Below are positions 8,787-17,400 of a DNA stretch of 27,594 bases, in pieces. Under the pieces are notes generated by a model, which worked only from the letters and a program-made list of their open reading frames with translations, searched no databases and had not been told where the DNA came from. The first letter of the stretch is position 1, and every line of letters starts with the position of its first letter. Source of the stretch: Paramacrobiotus richtersi (Eukaryota; Tardigrada; Eutardigrada; Parachela; Macrobiotidae). Both the position numbers and the translations under genes were made by a program. The stretch covers positions 1-27,594 of the forward strand of contig JAQGAU010000475.1 of NCBI GenBank assembly GCA_034698045.1, in the 5' to 3' direction.

Positions 8787-10600
8787 TCAAGATTCATCGA
8801 TTACACGCATTCTTTTCGAGCAGTGTTCCATGATAGTCTGCACGAGATACGGGTCAGCCTGCAGTGCCTCCTCCAGTGCCCCGTTCTTCAGGACCGTTGT
8901 CATGTTTTTGGGGACAACATTCAGTGCGGCAGTCTTCAGCTTCTCCAATCCGCGCTGGCTAGCCAAAACCAACAGATGCACGGCTTCATTCACCGTCACA
9001 TTGTTCGCAAGCAGTTCCTCGCACGCCTGCAGCAGATCCATCAGCTGATATTTGTCGGCCATGATCAAAACCTTCTCCGCGTTGACCTTAGTGATTTTCT
9101 GCAAGCTTCAGCCGTACAGATAATCCAGCATTATTTCCGTAGTTTCTCCGTCAATATCGGCCATTTCGCAGCGAGAGATCTCTGACTCCTTGGAGTTCTG
9201 GTTCAACATAGCCGCGAACACGGGCGAGTGGGCCATCAACATCCAGCGCGAAGTGTGGAACTCCTTTCCATCGCTTGACCGCAGTGTAAAATCCAGATCG
9301 CGAGATTCGCGTTGCTTCTGCGAACCAAACCAGTTCAGCTGACGGGTCGCGAAGTTGTGGTAACCTTGGTTTGTACTCGAGCAGACCGCCTCGGGAATCT
9401 GACTGCTTTGAGATTGCTTGTAAACTGTAACATCCAGTGATATCGTAATGCAGTCATCTTTCAGCCAGCCGCGAGTCTTTCCGGACCCAAACAGCCAACA
9501 GGTCATCGTGACTGACCGCGTCAGCCCAACCCCATTCGCGCTGAGCTGATGAGGATGAGTACATATAAACTTCAGGATCTGCATCGCTCCAAATTTCTTT
9601 TGGCAGTGTTTTTCCGGTGGTTATCCTGCAGAAAAGGGCGTAAAGATGCACAATTCACTTTAGACAGCGCTACCGCTCTTGCTACCTTATGTGAGAGGAC
9701 ACAGTTTCTATAATTTCTCACTGGACAGTGAATACACAGTACTGGGCATTCACAAGAAGTAAAAGATGCTTCGTGTTTGGTTTATTGATATTTACGGAAA
9801 CCCAGGGCCTTACGGAAACCTATTGAAATCTGTCTCCGGGACCAATTCGTGTTCTGGGAGGTTTCACACAGTTCCCTTTCAACCTCCAACACTTCTGAAC
9901 CCAGAACGTAAAATTAATGTGCAAGCCGGCGATTCTGCTAGCTTAAAAGTTATGCCCACCAAACCCCGAACAGATTTTAGTCTGGATGATTACTGACTCC
10001 GCACTTCCAACAGAGCTCTCTGTACCACTGCGCTTTTCTCGGCAAACCGCGCCTGTTTTATGTTAAACAAAACGACGAATTTCCGAACTTTTATGCTGTA
10101 CTTATTTAAGTATTGTTATGTATAAATACGGCTATCGTTAAATAGTTCAAGGCCACACAGGTCTTAATCATACCATACCGTGCAGAAAATTGTACAGGAA
10201 TTGCCCCTTCGCTGGCGGCCGACGTGTACTCGCTGCACATGTCCGAATCCTTGTCAGCTTTCTTGCTGGAGTCCAGTTCCTCGTCGAATTCATTGTCAGC
10301 CTCCTTGTCCACATCCTTGTCCACGTCCGCTTCTCTGTCTACGCCCGAAAGTTTCAAAAAAACCGAAAGGAATGCCTGCTCGATATCGTTTTTGGTCCTG
10401 TTGTACCGTGGTCGAACACCCAGACACCAGCGTCCTCGGTAGTCGACAGGCATTCCCAGTGCTGCCATGGTAACCGCAGCGTCGTACATTCTTCTCGTTT
10501 CGTTCCTGAACGTCCGGAAATCCTCAATGGTCCACTCCAACGTGAAGCGCACAGCTTCCCGATGCGTACGCCACTTGATTACTGCGTTGGTCTGTGTCAT
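8787..10600 (-). pseudogene. MATH-BTB pseudogene, subfamily A (frameshift and premature stop)
   Basis: Exon 1 is 10600-10179 (start MTQTNAVIKW, HREAVRFTLEW), the intron is 10178-9626 and exon 2 is 9625-8787, with the same phase-2 splice as the paralogs. Exon 1 is open and carries a shorter acidic insert (READVDKDVDKEADNEFDEE). Exon 2 has two lesions. Near 9495-9510 a 7-bp near-duplication (CTGTTGG beside CTGTTTGG) shifts the frame after HDDL; the correct frame resumes at LFGS. At 9110-9108 a TGA interrupts the BTB domain after DYLYG, where the intact paralogs have Cys. Downstream the frame is otherwise clean to EHCSKRMRVIDES. Translation would give a MATH-only fragment. The lesions look recent because the rest is well conserved; one could be a sequencing error, two make that less likely. 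Confidence 0.82.
9626..10178 (-). other. Intron of the MATH-BTB pseudogene
   Basis: Phase-2 intron with intact GTATGG donor and CTGCAG acceptor. The + strand frame at 9766-9996 inside it has no recognisable domain. I see no inserted element. Confidence 0.5.
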
Positions 10601-11404
10601 TATAAACGGTGACAACAATCCGCTGCCAAATCTAACCTGTAGAATCCGCTTTATTTCAAACTATAAATTATGGGTCAGATCTACTTGGGAAGTGCAGTCC
10701 GTACTCGATGTCGAAAGCGAGCTTCTAAATTTGGACAGTTAACAGTCTGCTAGCCACGCAAAATGGCCGCAATGATGGCGGCAAAGCAGATGAAAGGATC
10801 GAAGCGCGATCAGACTTGCCCGCGCGATGCTCCGCCCATGAAAACCGCGATGAAGCTGAAACCGTAGCCAAACTGACAGATTTTAAGTGGGTTAGCCAAT
10901 CGTGATTCGCATCACATGAGATTAATATTGAAGAGCGAATTACCGCCAGAGAACGATTTGGCCGTTTGTGATGAACAGTTCAATGTACATTAGCATGTCT
11001 AGCATCGTCTTCAAGGGCAGATTTACTTGCTTTCTTTCTATCTGTCCCGACCCCGCAGGGGGCGCCAACGGTAGTAAGCTGTGCCACCACGCAAGTCAGT
11101 TCAGATCTTGGACATTCGACCATTACTTGCGTTACCGTTATTACGGCGAATCATGTAATTTGTATGTTTTTACGCTCGTAATACGTGTTTTTTCTCCTAA
11201 CGATAGTACTGACAGTGAATCAGCAAGTGACCCACAGTCAAACGGTACGATTTGCAGACAATGCGCGGAACCCCCAAGTGTTTCAATGTATATGTACATG
11301 TGCGAACGATAAAACTTGCGTAGGATTTCGAAGAATAACATATTAATATCTGTACATGCAAGCCGGTGATAACAACGCATAATTAACAGCCGAGCTTCAA
11401 GGCA
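10601..11404. other. Spacer between modules 2 and 3
   Basis: No gene is supported. It includes a GC-richer patch at 10763-10867 with a 34-codon frame (starting MAAMMAAKQM) that I do not accept as a gene. The part from about 11143 resembles 7563-7635. Confidence 0.45.
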
Positions 11405-12050
11405 AAGGTGGATTCTTCTCATCGTACTTCTCATCGGTACTTTCACTGAAACTACCGACACAAACACCGTAGGTACATCAGAGACCATGATTCTGGATGC
11501 ATGCCTCTATCAGAATTTGACTATCGTCCTGCCAAGCCAAGTATAAGCAACCGGGCGATGCCGACATAAGTTGTTAACGTTGATCTGTCTTACGCTACGG
11601 TTTGTGCACAGTAATCCGGAGCATCCATATCCGAGTTATTTTTAAGCTAGCGCTCAATGGCGGCTAAAGAAAGCATCGGGAAGAAGTGTTATCCTCGACA
11701 TTAATATTCCGGAAAGGGTACCTGAACCGATTGAGTACAGCAACCATTTATGGAGCATAGATATTCTGTGGGTGTGCTACTGTGTGTTCGCAGCGAAGCG
11801 ACAGGATCATGGAATTACTGCATCATCATATTCACAATGAAGAGCGCACAACAATCAACTTTAAAACCTCGGAATTCTTTCGGCACTTTGCTCGGCTTTC
11901 TTATGAGAAGTCTGCCAATTTTTCGCACTTTCAGTCATCAGCCAGTTTAGTCGCACGACTAGCACTAGCACTAGCACTAGCACGACGACCAGCACTACGA
12001 AAAACGATTTCAACATATTTCGAAAAAAGTTTCGAGAGTAAAGGTCACAT
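11405..12050 (+). pseudogene. GPCR remnant 2: upstream flank joined to C-terminal tail
   Basis: 11405-11845 aligns with 2695-3130 upstream of the intact GPCR, through the block GCGAAGCGACAGGATC (against GTGAAGCGATATAGGATC) and TGCATCAT. At about 11867 it joins the receptor tail, reading NSFGTLLGFLMRSLPIFRTF against the intact DSFCTLLSFLTRKIPFFRTF, then the 3' flank. All seven TM segments are missing. The breakpoints differ from those of remnant 1 on both sides. A hexanucleotide run lies in the 3' flank. No functional product is expected. Confidence 0.75.
11957..11984 (+). repeat. (ACTAGC)n microsatellite
   Basis: About four to five copies of ACTAGC/AGCACT lie in the 3' flank of GPCR remnant 2. 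The matching position after the intact GPCR lacks the expansion. Confidence 0.7.
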
Positions 12051-12702
12051 CGCAGTAAAGCGCGACAGTATTGAAACGTCAACAGCTTTAGACAAGGAAA
12101 GTGAATGTTAATTGTCAGTTTATCGTTGGTCTGGTCAAATGCAGCTGCGTGAATTGCAAGTGTTGAGTGAACTTTAGGATACGTATCTTTGGTACATTGC
12201 TCGGTATACTTGTGAAGAGGCTTTCGTCAAATTTTGTTATCAGATGTGGTTAAAAGTGAATCAGTCGCATTATCGAGCACTTCGCGATGACGCGGCGTGT
12301 GTCAAATTTGCATTATTTATAAAACAACGGAATCGCTAAGGGAATAACTAGAGGACTAATGTAACAAAACATCAGTTCTGATAAAATGAAGTAATGAATT
12401 CGCGGTACCATAATGCGTCGCTGATTTGTGTTGAACTAAAAATATGGCACTCAATACACATCTTCATCACTTCACATTAACGTGGTTTGTGTCGACAGCA
12501 AAACTAGCTTAACCGGTTACTAGCAAAAGACGCACCATTAGTCATCATGGAGCAGGAAAAACCGCTAAAGAAAAGATTAGTTTAGTAACCCACTGCCAGA
12601 AAATCAAAAAAAAGGGAGGTTCAAGAATGCAGAACGCAGGAGACAATCGCTACTTCAGGCACATGAATGAAAAGATGCACAAAGTCTGCAACAAAGTGCA
12701 AA
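12051..12702. other. Convergent spacer
   Basis: Spacer between GPCR remnant 2 (+) and the MATH-BTB pseudogene (-). No exon or repeat is supported. Confidence 0.4.
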
Positions 12703-13176
12703 TCATCCCAAATCAGCTTTTTTCGCACAGTGTTCCATAATGATCTGAAGCAGTTCCGGGTCATTTTCCATGATCTGTAGCGCATTATCCTTCAGAAGGG
12801 GCTCCATATTTCGATGAATAGCCTTTAGAGCTGCTTCCTTCAGTATACCAAGACCCCGCTGAGTGGCCAGTTCCAGAAAGTGCACCGCCTTGCCCGCTGT
12901 AACATTACACACCAACATCTCCTCACAAACATCGCGCAGATCTAACATCTCGTACTTATCGGCCATGATGAGCACCTTCTCCGCATTCTTCTCGGTAATC
13001 TTTCCGGTTTTGCATCCGTACAGATAGTCCAGCAGCAACTCCACACTCTCCCCATCGACATCCTCCAGTTCACAACGGGACGTTTGTTTTTCCTTGGAAT
13101 CATGGGAGAACATATGGCGGAGAACACAGGAGAGTGTGCGATTAATAGCAAACGGTGGAGATGAAATTCTTTACCA

Positions 13177-13184
13177 TCGCTTGA
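13177..13184. repeat. 8-bp target-site duplication, left
   Basis: TCGCTTGA, identical to 13564-13571 on the other side of the hAT-like element. It is part of the host BTB exon (on the minus strand, TCAAGCGA within the SSD codons). Confidence 0.88.
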
Positions 13185-13563
13185 CAGAGCCACAAATCTT
13201 TAAATTCTATATCAGCACAGTTCCAAATTTTAGATGGACGACCATTTATTATTCTTTTGTGTGTCTTGTAAACACAAGCGTTAATGTGCTCCCGAAACAA
13301 AGAAAATGTAACCTTTCGCGCGAAGCCAACGAACAATTTCCATGTACAACTACGTAAATACAGGCAAAACTAAGTGTTTTTATCGTTTCTTGACACCAAA
13401 ATTTATGGATTTTTGTGGAAAAAAAATTCCTGTAGACTAGGTTTTAGCGGAAGTAAAGGGGGGAGGATTGTTAACTTTTGAGCACATCTTGCCATCTATA
13501 CGAGCACAAGTCCTTTAATACCAGCACATTTTGTGCTTTACCAGCACATGTTTTGTGGCCCTG
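13185..13563. mobile_element. Non-autonomous hAT-like DNA transposon (MITE), 379 bp
   Basis: The left terminus on + is CAGAGCCACAAA; the right terminus reverse complemented is CAGGGCCACAAA, a 12-bp inverted repeat with one mismatch. An identical 8-bp direct repeat TCGCTTGA flanks it at 13177-13184 and 13564-13571. An 8-bp duplication with CAG-starting termini is the hAT superfamily signature. The insertion splits a BTB codon run, so one target copy completes the host exon on each side. The interior has no transposase-like frame, so it would have been mobilised in trans. Near the right end AGCACA recurs at 13481, 13503, 13523 and 13543. Confidence 0.88.
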
Positions 13564-13571
13564 TCGCTTGA
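13564..13571. repeat. 8-bp target-site duplication, right
   Basis: TCGCTTGA, a perfect copy of 13177-13184. That both copies are still identical suggests the insertion is not ancient. Confidence 0.88.
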
Positions 13572-14628
13572 GCGAATAACAAAGTCCGCAGACTGCAGGT
13601 GCTGCTCTGAATTGAGCAACGCAGCCAGGTGTTCCACGACATTAAGACATCGTTGAGCGGATCTCCCGGAGCCTATTTTGCTTTCTCGGATTGTTTTGGG
13701 CTCCTTGTACATCACGATGTCCATCGTAACGGTTATGCAGTTGTCCTTGAGAATGCCGGGATCCGTGTCGGAACCGAACAGCCGGCTGTGTGCAACCACC
13801 TCACCCCAGCCGCAGGTGTTGGCCCCAGAGGGAAAGAAGTGTTGGAAATATTTTGAATAGTTCCACACGGATATTTCTTCTGTGCATCCGGTTGTAGCGC
13901 TAGAAAAAAACATGTAAAACTTTGCTAAAGACATTGTTATCAATTCAAGAGATAATGCGGGCGGTTCGACAGTGCATAAATGTGTAAATGACTGTAATCT
14001 ACAATAGCCCAGAAAAAAAATTTCGACATAATAAAAGCTCAAATATGCCACACAGTAAACTTGTCCCTCAAAGACAGCATTTGAAGATATATTAATCAAA
14101 ATCGGGATTGTGAATGTGGCATTGCAGTACTAACAGTAACGTCCATAGCGCAGATCAATATAATAATACTAGTTTCATATATATAAAATATTACTGGATA
14201 TGATCAGTACTCTCTCACTGCAAATACCAATAATAGAACACAATACTGGCGGGACCCGTTCAGAAACACCCTGATCCATTTTCAAGCGCTTACCGAGCAG
14301 TGAATTCGAAATCCACTTTTCTTCCTGGCGCGGTGTATCCTCGAGCCTGCAGGTCCGCATCCGTCAGAGCCAGTGATATCTGAACATACTTCCGATCCGC
14401 GTCGTTCTCATTAACTTTGTGACAGGGTGTCACAGCGATCCGCCAACGACCCTGGTAATCACTCTCCATGCCAAGCTCTTCCATTGTGATCCCGTGACTG
14501 AGCATGACTCCGGTTTTATTTTGGAGCGTTTTAAAGCTTTCGATCGTCCATGAAAGAGTAAATTTCACAGATTCCCGGCTTGTCTGATCGTGCACGACGC
14601 TGTTTGACTGCGAGTTCATTTCAGACAA

Positions 14629-15140
14629 ATTCTCAACGCCAACGGACTAAAAGTCATGCACACAGTAAAGAAACAAATAGCAATTCGGGAATGAGATAGA
14701 TGTTATGAATTATAACGAGATTAACAAATGTTTCCCACAATCAATGGTCTTATTACTCGCTGGTTCTTAACATGTGCTTTTTGCGGCACAATAGTTACTC
14801 GTACTGACAGATTACTGTACGTGACACAGTACGTCGAACTCATAAGTATATTATTGCAGTATTACTGCAGCGAAATACTAACGGCATCCCGATACAGCGA
14901 GCAGCCGAAGCAGCATGGCCGTGACTCATTCTTCTACCGATTCGCATGTGTGTAGAGCACAATGAGCTATCAACAAACGAGTAAATTTTTTTTTTTTCAC
15001 ACCAAAATTATTTATTTGGCAGACCGCCCAGAAACAATGTTGACACAAATAACGAGTAAATCTTTTATGCAACATGACATAAACAAACCAGTCTCACAAT
15101 CCGTGAACCAATCACCAGTACGTGCAACGTGAATCTAAGC
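14629..15140. other. Spacer upstream of the disrupted MATH-BTB pseudogene
   Basis: No gene is supported. It contains a T-run of about 14 bases near 14985-14998. The frame at 14728-14955 has no recognisable motif. Confidence 0.45.
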
Positions 15141-15295
15141 ATAAAAACGGCTGTGACGTTTATCGGCAGCATGTATTGCGTAAAACCCAATCATAACCAA
15201 CTGCCATACTATTGCTCACTTGTCAGTTCTTCCTGAGGAAGTGCACTTGTTGCAGAAAAAGACTGGTTTCTAATTCGTGATCTGTGTGGGGTTTC
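15141..15295 (+). repeat. Diverged repeat, copy 2 (partner 1560-1725)
   Basis: Shares ordered blocks with 1560-1725: a TATAAA(C/A)ACG(A/G)CTGT motif, then TATCGGC, ATTGCTCA, AAGTGCACTTGTTGCA and GGTTTCTAATT. No GPCR-like sequence follows before the next MATH-BTB gene, so if this marks a fourth module the receptor part has been lost entirely. Confidence 0.5.
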
Positions 15296-15585
15296 TAACT
15301 CGCCGCCGTTCATCGGAACATTCTCATTTTACTGCTGCATGACCTTTATTATGGCAGCAGCTGCCACATCAACGAAAGATTTAATTATTAAGAGACCATT
15401 TACCAATGCACTGGAACAGGAACACAGCTAAGGGAAATAGGAACAAATATTAATCGCGCAAGTTCTCTTAGCTTAACTAACGAATAGCAAGGATTCGACA
15501 ACATACAAAAGCGAGTGCAGTGCAGATAAGAATCCGGCCATCTGACTGCGACTGCGTCCGTCGAGTCGTCAGCCAACAGACGGTT
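15296..15585. other. 3' flank of the MATH-BTB gene
   Basis: No exon or repeat recognised. Confidence 0.4.
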
Positions 15586-16902
15586 TCAAGATTCCTCGAT
15601 AAACCGCGCTCTCTTAGAGCAATGCTCCATGATCGTCTGGATCAGCGACGGGTCAGCCTGCACGACCTCCTCCAGTGCACCATTCTTTAGGACCGTTGCC
15701 ATGTTCTTGGGAATAGCGTTCAGTGCGGCAGTCTTCAGTTTCTCCAGTCCACGCTGGCTGGCCACAACCAAAAGATGCACGGCTTTGTCCACCGTTACAC
15801 TGTTGGCCAGCAGTTCTTCGCATATGCGTAGCAGATCCATCAGCTGATACTTGTCGGCCATTATCAGCACCTTCTCCACATTATCCTTGTTGATGGTTTC
15901 CATGCAGCAGCCGTACAAGTAATTCACCATAATCTCCGTAGTTTCTCCATCAATATCGACCATTTCACAGCGGGATATCTTCTTCTCCTTGGTGTTCTGC
16001 TTTAACATGGCCGCGAATACGGGTGAGTGCGCCATCCAAATCCAGCGCGAAATGTGAAATTCTTTTCCATCGCTCGACTGCAGGACGAAATCCAGATCGC
16101 GAGACGGTCGTTGCTGCTGCGAACTAAACCAGTCCAGCTGGCGAGCAGCGAAGTTCTGGTAATGTTCTGGATCACTCAAGACGACCGTCTTGGAAACTTG
16201 GACGTTCTGTGGTTGCTTGTACACCACAACATCCAGTGACACCGTTATGCAGTCGTCTTTCAGTGAGGCGGGAACTTCATCCGATCCGAACAGGTCCGCG
16301 TGACTGATTGCGGCGTTCCAACCCCACCAGCTCTTAACTGATGAGAACATGTAAACGTTTGGATCGTCGTCGCTCCAGATTTCCGCTTGTAGTGTTTTTC
16401 CTGTAGTAACTCTGCCAAAAGATAACATTATACTTTAGTACTTACTAAGCACTTTTTGATACGGCAGCAAAGAAACTCAAAGCATTCATTCAACTTTTCC
16501 CACTTCCAAAATTATGTCGCAGACTCGCAGTGGCTTTCTTGCCCATGCATACCGTGTACTAAATTCCGCAGGAATTTCTCGAGTGTCGCTGTATGACGTC
16601 GCCTCCTCATCCGTATCCCAAATATTGAGAAACAACGAAATGAAACTCTCCTCGCTGCCGTTGACGGTCCGCTTAAAGCATGGTACAGCGCTAATGAACC
16701 AGCGTCCTTCGTAGTCATCCTTCATTCCCAATTCGCCCATGGTCATTCCAGCGCCGTACATGGTCCTCGTTTCGTTTCGAAACGTTTTGAAGTTTTCAAT
16801 GGTCCAGTCGAGAGTGAAGCGCACAGCTTCCCGATGCGTACGAACCTTGCTGGCAGCGTTTGGATGCGAAGCCAGGCTCATTTTTGAAACATCAACACTC
16901 AT
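15586..16902 (-). CDS. MATH-BTB (SPOP/TDPOZ-like) protein, subfamily A, intact, 391 aa
   Basis: Probable Cullin-3 adaptor. Exon 1 is 16902-16553, the intron is 16552-16412 (141 bp, phase 2, GTATGC...GGCAG) and exon 2 is 16411-15586 (826 bp, the same length as in the gene at 5281-7318). The MATH domain covers about 21-182 (WTIENF 33-38, YEGRWFISAVPC 64-75, RVTTGKT 117-123, LKDDCITVSLDVVVYK 167-182). The loop expanded in paralogs is short here (DTDEEATSYSDTRE). BTB is about 222-320 (SSDGKEF 229-235, MAHSPVFAAML 243-253, NYLYGCC 280-286), then the helical extension (ADKYQLMDLL, ASQRGLEKLK) to IEES. The start may be Met8 (ATG at 16881), because the paralogs align there (ATGAGC followed by Ala/Leu codons). 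That would give 384 aa. It lies head-to-head with the BtpA gene starting at 17401, separated by 498 bp, so a shared promoter region is possible. Confidence 0.92.
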
Positions 16903-17050
16903 CCGCGCCCCAACTTCTTGGTCTAAACTTTAAGACTCTAATAATTGTCAAGTCTGCTCCGATAAGTCCGATTAGAACAAAGATAAATTATGATTTTTCC
17001 AATACGTTTCTTTCTGAACAAAGAAATGACACGGCAAATAACTTATTTCG

Positions 17051-17078
17051 CCATGGAAGTGATAAAACCGTCGCGATA
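17051..17078 (+). repeat. Two-copy GATAAAACCGTCGC repeat
   Basis: A 14-bp unit occurs twice back to back, followed by CGTCGCGAG. It lies in the divergent promoter region between the MATH-BTB gene (-) and the BtpA gene (+). It may be chance slippage or a doubled regulatory site. Confidence 0.45.
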
Positions 17079-17202
17079 AAACCGTCGCCGTCGCGAGAGA
17101 ATTCCTAAATAATTTAATTGATCAGTGAAACTGCGAAATCTGTTACTTAAATCACAGATTAATAATATTTTATGATTTTTATCAATTTTTATGAGTCCAA
17201 TT

Positions 17203-17264
17203 TCATCAGCGTGCCGCGCCGAGGTACGCGTTAACGCGCATACCTAGGCTCGGCACGCTGATGA
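17203..17264. repeat. Long GC-rich inverted repeat (hairpin)
   Basis: Left arm 17203-17226 and right arm 17241-17264 are 24 bp each with two mismatches; the core is TCATCAGCGTGCCG. The loop contains a perfect 12-bp palindrome, CGCGTTAACGCG (17227-17238), so the hairpin extends almost to its centre. The flanks are strongly AT-rich. It lies 137 bp before the ATG of the BtpA gene at 17401. It could form a cruciform or RNA stem, or be the scar of a foldback element. Confidence 0.75.
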
Positions 17265-17400
17265 TACGGCTCGGCGCTCGTGCAATAGATTTGTTTTTAT
17301 TTATAAATGAGTTTTAAATTATTCTGATGCGTTCGTCAGCTTCGTCTGTTACTTAATCCGGAGTTTTGTTTTAGAAAAAGTAGGATCTTCATCTTTTAAA

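Larger units (their letters stand above)
12703..14628 (-). pseudogene. MATH-BTB pseudogene, subfamily B, split by a transposon
   Basis: Exon 1 is 14628-14294 (111 codons, MSEMNSQSNSVV, intact MATH strands WTIESF and YQGRWRIAVTPC). The intron is 14293-13900 (394 bp, phase 2) and exon 2 is 13899-12703. Exon 2 begins RATTGCTEEISVW and runs through LFGSDTD and LKDNCITVTMDIVMYK to the first BTB strand, ADFVIRSSD. There it is interrupted by the 379-bp element at 13185-13563 and resumes as SSDGKEFH, LLLIAHSPVFSA. A second lesion at about 13112 (GCCATATG where paralogs have GCCATG) adds 2 bp and shifts the frame. The rest is clean to EHCAKKADLG. Without the insertion and shift it would be about 380 aa. 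The closest relative in the window is the gene at 20758-22881 (shared WTIE-KTLQ, GRWRIAV-PC and DSKEKQ), but it lacks that gene's second intron. Confidence 0.88.

Noticed and set aside
9108..9110. Selenocysteine codon in a functional BTB protein
   Set aside because: Another inactivating frameshift lies upstream in the same exon, and MATH-BTB proteins are not known selenoproteins.
9766..9996. 76-aa frame inside the MATH-BTB pseudogene intron
   Set aside because: No recognisable domain, and not present in the introns of the paralogs.
10763..10867. 34-codon frame rich in Met/Ala/Lys with a good start context
   Set aside because: Too short, no homolog or regulatory context visible, and it sits in a spacer between duplicated modules.
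11141..11488. 115-aa minus frame over the GPCR upstream repeat
   Set aside because: The frame is not kept in the homologous copy at 2690-2800, so it is not under coding constraint.
13142..13336. 64-aa minus frame within the hAT-like element as possible transposase remnant
   Set aside because: No hAT dimerisation or zinc-finger motif visible, and it runs across the element border into the host exon.
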